DNA of 12,298 bases, taken from assembly GCA_017501125.1 (NCBI GenBank), contig JAFVXN010000171.1:1-12298 (forward strand), given 5' to 3'. The DNA comes from Clostridia bacterium (GTDB lineage Bacteria > Bacillota > Clostridia > Christensenellales > Borkfalkiaceae). The position numbers were made by a program, and so were the translations under genes. A model generated the notes under the pieces. The model saw nothing but the letters and a program-made list of their open reading frames with translations, was not told where the DNA came from and did no database searches. Of the stretch, positions 6,314-12,298 are shown in pieces (position 1 is the first letter of the stretch; every line of letters starts with the position of its first letter).

Positions 6314-8642
6314 AACCGCTCGATTCGTAATCGTCGCCGTAGCCAAAATAGATGGGTTCGTCCATCAGAGGCGGAGGCGCCGTCTCTCCTTCTTTGAGTT
6401 TTGTCACCGTCTTTTTCGTCTTAGACGGCGTGCGCTTGGGCGGCACGTAATTTTTGCAATCCTTATTGCTACAAGTGACGGTTGCACCAACCCTTACCAT
6501 CGGCTCGCCACAGATAGAACAGCGCTCGCCCGTCGGGATATCCCAACTCATAAACTTGCACTGCGGGTAGCAGGTACAACTATAATACGTCTTGCCGCGC
6601 TTGGATTTTCTCGCCACGGTCGCCGCACCGCAATCGGGACAGACGCCCGCCGCGGGCACCTCGTCCTCGGGCATAGGTAAGGTGCATTTGCAATCGGGAT
6701 ACCCTGGACAAGCCAAGAACTTGCCGAATTTACCGCTCTTGACCACCATATTTTCTCCACACTTAGGACAGCGAATAGCGGAAATCTCCTCTTTCGCTTC
6801 ACTGATGATGTTATGGCAGGTAGGATACCCAGAGCAAGCCAAATATTTGCCGAATTTACCGTTGCGACGAATCATCGGTTTTCCGCACTTGTCACAGATG
6901 ACCTCCGTCAACTTATCGCCGTAAGAGGAGGCTTTTTTTAGTTGACTTTCAAAGCCAGGATAAAAATCACCTATGACGTTCTGCCAGTCGATACCACCCT
7001 CTTCAATGGCGTCGAGTTTGGTCTCCATCTCCGCCGTAAAGCCGATATCCATAATATCGGTAAAGCAACCCGCCAGCATATCGACGACCTGATACGCCAC
7101 TTCCGTAGGTATCATGTATTTGTTCTCTTTTTTGACGTATTTTTGGCTGAGTTTGGAGATGATAGTCGCGTACGTCGAAGGTCTGCCGATCCCCTTTTCT
7201 TCCATCGTCTTAACGAGGGACGCGTCGGTGTATCTAAGCGGGGGTTTGGTGAATTTCTGTTCCTTTTCCACCCCTTTGTCGAGCAACGCTTCCCCTTCCG
7301 TCAGCGTCGGCAACAATTTTGACGAAGTCGCGTCGTCCTCGTCTTTTTTCTGCGAGAAATCTTGATAGACCGCGGTATAGCCTGCAAATCTCATCATCTT
7401 GCCCGCCGCCTTAAAGACGTAGTTGCCGTTGACAATTTCCATCTGCGTGCTGTCGTATTTTGCCTCCGCCATCTGCGAGGCTAAGAACCTTTCGTAGATG
7501 AGTTTGTACAACTTGTAGTGCTTTGCGTCCAACAATTCCTTTGCCTTTGCAGGCGTCATCGTAAGGTCGATAGGACGCACCGCCTCGTGGGCGTCTTGCG
7601 CGCCCTTTTTGGAGGCGTAATAGTTGGGTTTTTCGGGGACGTATTCCTCCCCGTAAGTCTTGCGAATGGTATCGAGCGCCTTCATCTGCGCGTCGCGCGA
7701 AACACGGACGGAGTCCGTGCGCATATAGGTGATAAAGGCGATATGCTCCCCACCTTTCGTCGCGATACCTTCGTACAAGTGCTGTGCAATCGACATCGTA
7801 TCAGGCGCACTCAGCCCCAACTTCGTCGACGCGTCCTGTTGCATAGACGAGGTGGTGAAAGGGGCGGGCGCGTGAGATTTCGTCACCGTCTTTTTCATCT
7901 TAGATACGACGAACTGTCCTTGCGAAAGCGCCTCGACAACCGCCGCCGTTTCCTCGGCAGACGTGGGCTTGTATTTCTTCGTTCCCTTCTTTTCCAAAAC
8001 CGCCTTAAAAGGGGCGTATTTGGCAGGCATATCCTGCAATTTTGCGCTGATAATCCAGTATTCCTCGGGCTTGAAAGAGGTGATTTCCCTCTCCCTTTCC
8101 ACGATGAGTTTTAAGGCGACCGACTGCACCCTGCCAGCCGAAAGGCTACGCTTGCCAGCCGTCGTATCGTCCACGATCTTATGGTTGAGCAAGGTGGACA
8201 ACTTATACCCCACGAGCCTGTCGAGTACGCGGCGCGCCTGCTGTGCGTCGACGAGGTTGTAGTCGATTTGACGAGGGGCTTTGAGCGCCTCCTCAATCGC
8301 GTGCTTGGATACTTCGTTGAATTCGATACGGTTCTTGCCCTGTTCGTCCAAGCCAAGCACCGTCTGCAAGTGCCAAGAAATAGCCTCCCCTTCTCTATCA
8401 GGGTCGGTTGCAAGATACACGCGACCAGCGCGCTTCGTCGCTTCGCTAAGGCGACGGATGATGTCCTCCTTCCCTTCGCTGGGCACGTACTTAGGCTCGA
8501 AATTGTTCTTTACGTCAACGCCCAAGGAATGCACGGGCAGGTCGCGTATATGCCCCGCCGATGCGTCCACACGGTACTTCCCACCGAGGTATTTGGAGAT
8601 GGTTTTCGCCTTGGAAGGCGATTCTACGATAATTAAGTCCAT
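6303..8642 (-). CDS. topA: DNA topoisomerase I (type IA)
   Basis: This enzyme relaxes negative supercoils by a transient 5'-phosphotyrosine break. The 779 residues show a TOPRIM domain with VESPSKAKTI (Glu7) and the acidic triad DPDRE (Asp80, Asp82, Glu84), the LSAGRVQSVAL segment (167-177), and the active-site FITYMRTDS with catalytic Tyr306. The toroid runs to about 575 and includes EEKGIGRPSTYA. Four C-terminal zinc-ribbon units follow: Cys clusters at 583-609, 625-651, 668-695 and a shorter one at 708-729, then a lysine-rich linker and an acidic, tyrosine-containing tail. Length and finger number suit a clostridial TopA. The start ATG has AGGAAG upstream. It lies 31 bases after dprA and overlaps trmFO, the conserved dprA-topA-trmFO order of Firmicutes. 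Confidence 0.97.
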   Translation of the reverse strand: MDLIIVESPSKAKTISKYLGGKYRVDASAGHIRDLPVHSLGVDVKNNFEPKYVPSEGKEDIIRRLSEATKRAGRVYLATDPDREGEAISWHLQTVLGLDEQGKNRIEFNEVSKHAIEEALKAPRQIDYNLVDAQQARRVLDRLVGYKLSTLLNHKIVDDTTAGKRSLSAGRVQSVALKLIVEREREITSFKPEEYWIISAKLQDMPAKYAPFKAVLEKKGTKKYKPTSAEETAAVVEALSQGQFVVSKMKKTVTKSHAPAPFTTSSMQQDASTKLGLSAPDTMSIAQHLYEGIATKGGEHIAFITYMRTDSVRVSRDAQMKALDTIRKTYGEEYVPEKPNYYASKKGAQDAHEAVRPIDLTMTPAKAKELLDAKHYKLYKLIYERFLASQMAEAKYDSTQMEIVNGNYVFKAAGKMMRFAGYTAVYQDFSQKKDEDDATSSKLLPTLTEGEALLDKGVEKEQKFTKPPLRYTDASLVKTMEEKGIGRPSTYATIISKLSQKYVKKENKYMIPTEVAYQVVDMLAGCFTDIMDIGFTAEMETKLDAIEEGGIDWQNVIGDFYPGFESQLKKASSYGDKLTEVICDKCGKPMIRRNGKFGKYLACSGYPTCHNIISEAKEEISAIRCPKCGENMVVKSGKFGKFLACPGYPDCKCTLPMPEDEVPAAGVCPDCGAATVARKSKRGKTYYSCTCYPQCKFMSWDIPTGERCSICGEPMVRVGATVTCSNKDCKNYVPPKRTPSKTKKTVTKLKEGETAPPPLMDEPIYFGYGDDYESSGYED

Positions 8643-8673
8643 ATATCTTCCTAATCTAACTAATTTTGCTGCT

Positions 8674-9747
8674 TTAATTTGCCAAATATCGGTTGCCGCC
8701 CGATTTTGCGACCAACCCTTTGACTTCTAGCCGCGCCAAAATCGCGGCGAGTTTGAACACGGGCACGCCTAGCGCCTGCGAAAGGACGCTTAAGTGGCTC
8801 TCCCCCGACTCCTTCAGTCGTTCGTATACTTGCTTTTCCTCCGCCGTCAACGGCACGGACGATTTTTTCTCCTCTAAGTTTATACCAAAACGCGCCGTGA
8901 TGTCAATCAAATTCTCCGCAAGATAAGCGCCTTTTTTTATCAATCGGTTGCAACCTACGCCCGTCGCGTCGTTCGGCGGATAGGGCAAGGCAAAAACGGG
9001 CTTGTCGAATTTCGTCGCGTACTCCGCCGTCGTCAACGCCCCGCTCCTCTCTCCTGCGGAGAGGATTAACGCCCCCTCGACACACGCCGCCATTAGTCTA
9101 TTCCTTCTTTCGTAGGAATAATTCCTAACCGTCATAGTATGCGGGCACACGGCAATCACCGCGCCCTTTTCCCCTGCCTCGCGCAGGAAATCGCCCCCGT
9201 CTTTCGGTGCCTCGTGAAAGCCGCCAGCCAGCACGCAGACCACCTTCCCCTTTTTGAGTGCGGCACGCGCCGCCACTTCGTCGCCGCCTTCCGCCGCGCC
9301 CGTGAGAATGGTGAAATGTTCCGCCAGCCCCTCGCAGATTTCTCCGCCCGATTTTTTATAGGCGTCTTTGATTTTTCTCGAGCCGACGACGGCAAACAGC
9401 CTCGTCTTTATCAGCCCCACGTCACCCTTGACGTACACGACGCAGGGCGCGTCGGGCATCTCTTTCCACGCGGAAAAATACCCGTCCGTCGCACGCGTAA
9501 TGCAGGCGATACCCTCCCTTTCGTAGAGGGCGGTCAGTTCCTTAAAATACCTGTCGCCGTCCAAGGTTTTTTGCATCTTGGCGTATTCGTCCGCCTTGCC
9601 TTTTTTGGCAAAAACCTCCTCAAAACGCGCAAAATGGCGCACGAGATTAGCGGCGCCGTCCGCCTCTTTTACCAGCGCGTTCTTAAAGGCAGGGTCAATC
9701 AAAAAACTGTCCAGCCAAATATAACTCTTTTCTTCCGCCGTCCACAT
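8674..9747 (-). CDS. dprA: DprA/Smf DNA-processing protein, divergent
   Basis: DprA binds incoming single-stranded DNA and loads RecA during natural transformation; many non-competent bacteria keep it too. The 357 residues hold an N-terminal helical region (1-100), a Rossmann-like core starting FAVVGSRKI (118-126), the RNRLMA segment (215-220), SGALTTAEYATKFDKPVFALP (235-255), GVGCNRLIKKGAYL (263-276), and a C-terminal winged-helix-like domain (about 300-355). The usual glycine-rich motif, normally close to SGLARGIDxxAH, reads TGAAEGGDEVAARAAL (149-164), losing the Arg, Ile and His. Identity still rests firmly on the rest of the core and the position between comM and topA. The ATG at 9745-9747 has GAGG upstream, and the gap to comM is 2 bases. 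Confidence 0.92.
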   Translation of the reverse strand: MWTAEEKSYIWLDSFLIDPAFKNALVKEADGAANLVRHFARFEEVFAKKGKADEYAKMQKTLDGDRYFKELTALYEREGIACITRATDGYFSAWKEMPDAPCVVYVKGDVGLIKTRLFAVVGSRKIKDAYKKSGGEICEGLAEHFTILTGAAEGGDEVAARAALKKGKVVCVLAGGFHEAPKDGGDFLREAGEKGAVIAVCPHTMTVRNYSYERRNRLMAACVEGALILSAGERSGALTTAEYATKFDKPVFALPYPPNDATGVGCNRLIKKGAYLAENLIDITARFGINLEEKKSSVPLTAEEKQVYERLKESGESHLSVLSQALGVPVFKLAAILARLEVKGLVAKSGGNRYLAN

Positions 9748-9749
9748 AC

Positions 9750-11279
9750 TTATTCCTCAATCTCCGCGCCGTAGGTACGGTAAGAAATCGCCTCGTACAA
9801 GTGGTCGGGCGTGATGTTTTCGCTAAAATCGAGGTCGGCTATCGTCCGCGCGACTTTCAAGATACGACTGCGTGCACGGGCGGAAAGGTGCAACCGCTCG
9901 AACGCCTCTTTAAGCACCTCTTCCCCTTCGGGGGAAAGACGGCAATACTCGCGCGTCTCCCTCTCGCCCATCTCGGCGTTGGTCTTGATATCGCCCTCGC
10001 CGAAACGCTGACGCTGAATTTTCCTTGCGGTATTGACGCGCGCCTTGACCGTAGCAGAGGGTTCGCCCCTCTCCTCGCTGACCAAGTCGTCGTATTCGAC
10101 GCCGTCCACCTCGACCTGAATATCAATCCTGTCCATAAGCGGACCCGACACCTTAGCGCGGTACTTTCTCACGTCGCGCGCGTTGCAGGTGCAGCGCCGT
10201 TTGCTACTGCCGTAATGCCCACAGGGGCAAGGGTTCATCGACGCGCACAGCATAAACGAGGCAGGATAATCCACCGACCCTGCGCTGCGCGAAATGGTGA
10301 TGACGCCGTCCTCCAACGGCTGACGCATCGCCTCCAGCGTCGAACGGTTGTATTCCGGCAACTCGTCCAAGAACAGCACGCCGCCGTGGGCAAGGCTGAT
10401 TTCGCCAGGGTGGACGGACTTGTTGCCGCCGCCGCAAAGCGCCACCGTCGTCGATGTATGGTGCGGCGTGCGGAAGGGACGCACTTTCACGATCCCCTCC
10501 TCGCCAAGGACGCCTGCTACGGAGTGAATTTTCGTCACTTCGAGCGCCTCGTCCTCGCTCATATCGGGCATAATGGACGGGATAGCACGCGCCAGCATCG
10601 TCTTACCGCTACCGGGCGGGCCGACGAAAAGGATATTGTGTCCGCCAGCCACCGCGACCTCCAAGGCACGCTTTGCCATCTGCTGACCTTTGACGAACGC
10701 CATATCGTACGCGCCCACTTTGTCCTCGCCGTCCGCCGTATAAGGCACGGGCGCAATCTTTGCGATAGGCTTTTCGCCCGAGAGGTGGTCGAATACCTCT
10801 TTAAGGCTTGCCGCGGCGTACACGTCGATACCACCGAGATGGCTCGCCTCTTTATGATTGCCACAAGGCAGGATAAATTTCGTATACCCTTGATTTTTTG
10901 CCGCAATTAAAAGGGGCAACACACCGCGCACGGGGCGCAAATCGCCGTTGAGGGCGAGTTCGCCCAAGAAAATGACGTCGTCCACGTCCGCCACCAACGC
11001 CCCTTCCGCCTTCAAAAGGGAGATAGCGATGGGCAGATCGAGCGCCGTGCCCTCCTTTTTGACGTAGGCAGGTGCGAAGTTAACGGTGATTTTGCGCGTG
11101 GGGAATGCCAGACCGCTGTTTTTAATCGCGCTCTTTACCCTCTCTTTGGACTCCTTCACCGCGGCGTCGGGCAAGCCCACCATATCGTAGGCAGGCAAAC
11201 CTTTGGAGATGTCCGTCTCCACCGTGACGGGCACCCCGTCCAGCCCTTGCAATACGAATCCTAACACCTTTGCTATCAT
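9750..11279 (-). CDS. comM: ComM/YifB family AAA+ protein (Mg-chelatase-like)
   Basis: The family joins an N-terminal Lon-protease-like fold to an MgChl-type AAA+ module. In naturally competent Gram-negatives, ComM is a helicase promoting branch migration; the role in Firmicutes is less clear. The 509 residues show GFVLQGLDGVPVTVETDISKG at the start, MVGLPDAAVKESKERV (33-48), Walker A GPPGSGKT (220-227), Walker B VLFLDE (301-306), four cysteines in CPCG...CTC (351, 353, 363, 365) and the SGPLMDRIDI region (378-387). I chose the ATG at 11277-11279 over the TTG at 11313-11315 because the family begins MxAKVLG and an AAGGGG site lies 5 bases upstream. It is first in the operon, downstream of the promoter at 11334-11362, and stops 2 bases before dprA. 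Confidence 0.94.
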   Translation of the reverse strand: MIAKVLGFVLQGLDGVPVTVETDISKGLPAYDMVGLPDAAVKESKERVKSAIKNSGLAFPTRKITVNFAPAYVKKEGTALDLPIAISLLKAEGALVADVDDVIFLGELALNGDLRPVRGVLPLLIAAKNQGYTKFILPCGNHKEASHLGGIDVYAAASLKEVFDHLSGEKPIAKIAPVPYTADGEDKVGAYDMAFVKGQQMAKRALEVAVAGGHNILFVGPPGSGKTMLARAIPSIMPDMSEDEALEVTKIHSVAGVLGEEGIVKVRPFRTPHHTSTTVALCGGGNKSVHPGEISLAHGGVLFLDELPEYNRSTLEAMRQPLEDGVITISRSAGSVDYPASFMLCASMNPCPCGHYGSSKRRCTCNARDVRKYRAKVSGPLMDRIDIQVEVDGVEYDDLVSEERGEPSATVKARVNTARKIQRQRFGEGDIKTNAEMGERETREYCRLSPEGEEVLKEAFERLHLSARARSRILKVARTIADLDFSENITPDHLYEAISYRTYGAEIEE

Positions 11280-11284
11280 CTTTT

Positions 11285-11290
11285 CCCCTT
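11285..11290 (-). promoter_or_regulatory. Ribosome binding site fixing the comM start
   Basis: Read on the minus strand, AAGGGG sits 5 bases before the ATG at 11277-11279 within a purine-rich tract. It favours this start over the upstream in-frame TTG, which has no comparable site. Confidence 0.65.
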
Positions 11291-11333
11291 CCCTTTTCGT
11301 GCGTCGTAAAAACAAAGTTTTTAGCCATTATCT

Positions 11334-11362
11334 ATTGTACCCCAAAACCCGCAAAAAGTAAA
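11334..11362 (-). promoter_or_regulatory. Probable SigA-type promoter of the comM-trxA operon
   Basis: On the minus strand, TTTACT (11357-11362, four of six -35 matches) is separated by 17 bases from TACAAT (11334-11339, five of six -10 matches). The predicted start lies near 11327, giving a leader of about 50 bases to the comM ATG at 11279. No riboswitch-like or T-box-like structure fits in such a short leader. It is the best promoter candidate in the 149-base gap between the 11429-11462 terminator and comM. Confidence 0.6.
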
Positions 11363-11428
11363 TAGGAAAAGGCAAACTTTTCCAAAATCCCTCACAAAGA
11401 GTTTCTTCCCCGCAGGCATTGCACTATA

Positions 11429-11462
11429 AAAAAAGACGACTTCCATAGAAATCGTCTTTTTT
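11429..11462. terminator. Intrinsic terminator with A/T tails, likely ending the right-hand minus-strand unit
   Basis: An 11-bp stem (11429-11439 with 11452-11462) includes the AAAAAAGACGA / TCGTCTTTTTT arms. The loop can close further through TTC/GAA pairing after one C-A mismatch. With A and T runs on both sides it works in either direction. It lies about 45 bases after the stop of the 63-residue ORF and just upstream of the comM promoter, so it separates the surface-protein unit from the housekeeping operon. Confidence 0.88.
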
Positions 11463-11506
11463 GTTGTTGTGAAATTATTACTTGAATTTTGTGGGAATAA
11501 AAACCA

Positions 11507-11698
11507 TTAAAACTCAGTAAGGAGTTGGGCTGGGGCATCAGGTTCTACTTTTACTGCACATTTAACTATCTGCTTATTATCCTCATCTTCCATTAACTCG
11601 CACAACCCTTCGCTATACTCATCCTGAGTAATCTCACCCTTTTTCTTGGCTTGAACCAAATCCTTTACCTTCCTAATCGGTCTCTTTTTATCTTCCAC
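11507..11698 (-). CDS. Small hypothetical protein with SHOCT-like segment, GTG start
   Basis: The product has 63 residues starting at a GTG (11696-11698), with a strong AAAGGAG site 7 bases upstream (11706-11712), so translation is credible. I do not recognise the protein. The N-terminus is basic. Residues 11-35 (VKDLVQAKKKGEITQDEYSEGL...) resemble the short SHOCT motif in which a helix, GxIT and a second acidic helix occur; these are often at protein ends and of uncertain function. The rest is acidic with two cysteines (33 and 47). There is no signal peptide or membrane helix. It begins 18 bases after the leucine-rich repeat gene and shares its terminator, so the two are probably co-transcribed. 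No function can be assigned. Confidence 0.65.
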   Translation of the reverse strand: MEDKKRPIRKVKDLVQAKKKGEITQDEYSEGLCELMEDEDNKQIVKCAVKVEPDAPAQLLTEF

Positions 11699-11716
11699 AA
11701 CTTTTCTCCTTTGTAT

Positions 11717-12262
11717 TTATTTTTTATACCAATAATAGCGGTAACTACCCTTAAAGTTAGCCGCATTATAGGATGGGTTAGTCACAGACAAACTCAAACC
11801 ACCCGTCTTATTCTCCCAACCGGAAGAACTTGTCGTATAATACCAAGTGGACGTGTCCTTAAAAGTAATACTCGTCAAACTAGTGCAATTATAGAACGCA
11901 TCTTCGCCGATACTCGTCACACTGTCCCCGATAATCACACTCGTCAAACTAGTGCAATTATAGAACGCATAAGAGCCGATACTCGTCACGCTATCGGGGA
12001 TAACAATACTTGTCAAACTACTACAACGAGCGAACGCATAAGCGCCGATACTCGTCACACTTTTACCGATTGTCACGCTCGTCAAACCATCGCAATCCTC
12101 AAACGCATAAGAGCCGATACTCGTCACGGCGTCAGACACAATAAAGGTAGTTGCCGTTTTACCTATTGCATATTGCAAAAGCGTCTTTCCGTCTTTGGTA
12201 TATAAGTTGCCATCGATAGATTTATACGCCGTATTATTTTCATCAACTTCTATACTCGTCAA
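11717..12262 (-). CDS. BspA-like leucine-rich repeat protein, C-terminal part
   Basis: The frame encodes about 181 residues of BspA-type (Treponema pallidum-type) leucine-rich repeats. A spacer with DENNTAYKSIDGNLYTKDG and a turn IGKTATTF is followed by 23-residue units of the form LTSVxIxxSVTSIGxYAFxxC. Then comes a C-terminal module rich in Ser, Thr, Trp and Tyr ending GSYRYYWYKK. Such proteins are usually secreted or surface proteins of gut and oral bacteria that bind host or microbial partners; no signal peptide is expected in this C-terminal part. The frame stays open to 12292, with repeat-like CSACDSLTSI upstream of the TTG at 12260-12262, but a TAA stands at 12293-12295. So the TTG is unlikely to be a real start: the gene is probably a larger one interrupted or miscalled at the window edge. 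No ribosome site precedes the TTG. Confidence 0.75.
   Translation of the reverse strand: MTSIEVDENNTAYKSIDGNLYTKDGKTLLQYAIGKTATTFIVSDAVTSIGSYAFEDCDGLTSVTIGKSVTSIGAYAFARCSSLTSIVIPDSVTSIGSYAFYNCTSLTSVIIGDSVTSIGEDAFYNCTSLTSITFKDTSTWYYTTSSSGWENKTGGLSLSVTNPSYNAANFKGSYRYYWYKK
11870..12145 (-). repeat. Four 69-bp tandem repeats coding for 23-residue leucine-rich units
   Basis: Units begin at 11870, 11939, 12008 and 12077, exactly 69 bases apart, so each encodes 23 residues. The first two share a perfect 32-base block (11870-11901 and 11939-11970); the others diverge more. A further partial unit begins at 12254. The exact period and near-identity point to recent in-frame duplication within the coding sequence. 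Confidence 0.85.
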
Positions 12263-12298
12263 ACTATCGCAAGCAGAGCACGCCTTCTGTACTTACGC

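Noticed and set aside
6314..6346. Longer trmFO from TTG at 6344-6346
   Set aside because: It adds 11 residues before the FAD motif that the family does not have, and no ribosome site precedes it.
9801..10910. 369-codon open frame on the plus strand opposite comM
   Set aside because: It is a shadow of comM with no recognisable motif and no ribosome site; comM is certain on the other strand.
11280..11315. Longer comM from TTG at 11313-11315
   Set aside because: The extra 12 residues are not family-like, and the leader contains a ribosome site correctly placed for the ATG at 11277-11279.
11870..12145. Regular repeats as a possible CRISPR array
   Set aside because: The units are 69 bp with no unique spacers, lie in a coding frame, and translate to 23-residue leucine-rich repeats; no cas gene is present.
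11651..12205. 184-codon plus-strand frame with a repeated TRQTSAIIERI pattern
   Set aside because: The repetition is only the complement of the 69-bp leucine-rich repeats on the minus strand, and the frame has no start context.
1..12298. tRNA, rRNA, insertion sequence, transposase or toxin-antitoxin genes
   Set aside because: No cloverleaf, rRNA segment, terminal inverted repeat pair with transposase, or toxin-antitoxin pair was recognised on either strand.

Overview
The window looks like a chromosomal segment of a Clostridia-type Firmicute, probably gut-associated and uncultured. Three things suggest this: the gene order comM-dprA-topA-trmFO-hslV-hslU, a variant of the Bacillus/Clostridium dprA-topA-trmFO-codV-hslV-hslU neighbourhood; folate-dependent TrmFO in place of TrmA; and BspA-type leucine-rich repeats next door. 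This placement is inference from gene content; no rRNA or tRNA gene was seen.

Layout. 1-173 (+) is the rubredoxin-like C-terminal end of a rubrerythrin, followed by a clear intrinsic terminator. 248-1380 (+) is a lone AT-rich unit: a near-consensus promoter and one membrane acyltransferase (acyltransferase family 3), whose frame breaks at a run of seven T. A perfect 14-bp palindrome separates it from the convergent main operon. 1511-11279 (-) is an eight-gene operon transcribed leftwards from a promoter near 11334-11362: comM, dprA, topA, trmFO, hslV, hslU, hisS, trxA. Gaps run from an 11-nt overlap to 31 nt. 11429-11462 is a bidirectional-looking terminator. To its right, also on minus, lie a 63-residue GTG-start ORF and the C-terminal part of a BspA-like leucine-rich repeat protein that runs into the window edge and meets an in-frame stop there.

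How the genes fit together. The operon is housekeeping: two DNA-uptake/recombination proteins (ComM helicase-like AAA+ protein, DprA), topoisomerase I, a tRNA T-loop methyltransferase, the HslVU protease pair, histidyl-tRNA synthetase and thioredoxin. Compared with Bacillus, codV (XerC-type recombinase) is missing between trmFO and hslV, and hisS-trxA stands where codY would be.

Most notable points: the HslU Walker A lysine is replaced by arginine; the acyltransferase is interrupted at a homopolymer that could be a slippage or phase-variation site; DprA has a strongly altered SGxARGxD-type motif; and a palindrome and a repeat-rich, possibly decaying surface-protein gene lie outside the operon. 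I saw no convincing new multi-gene system.
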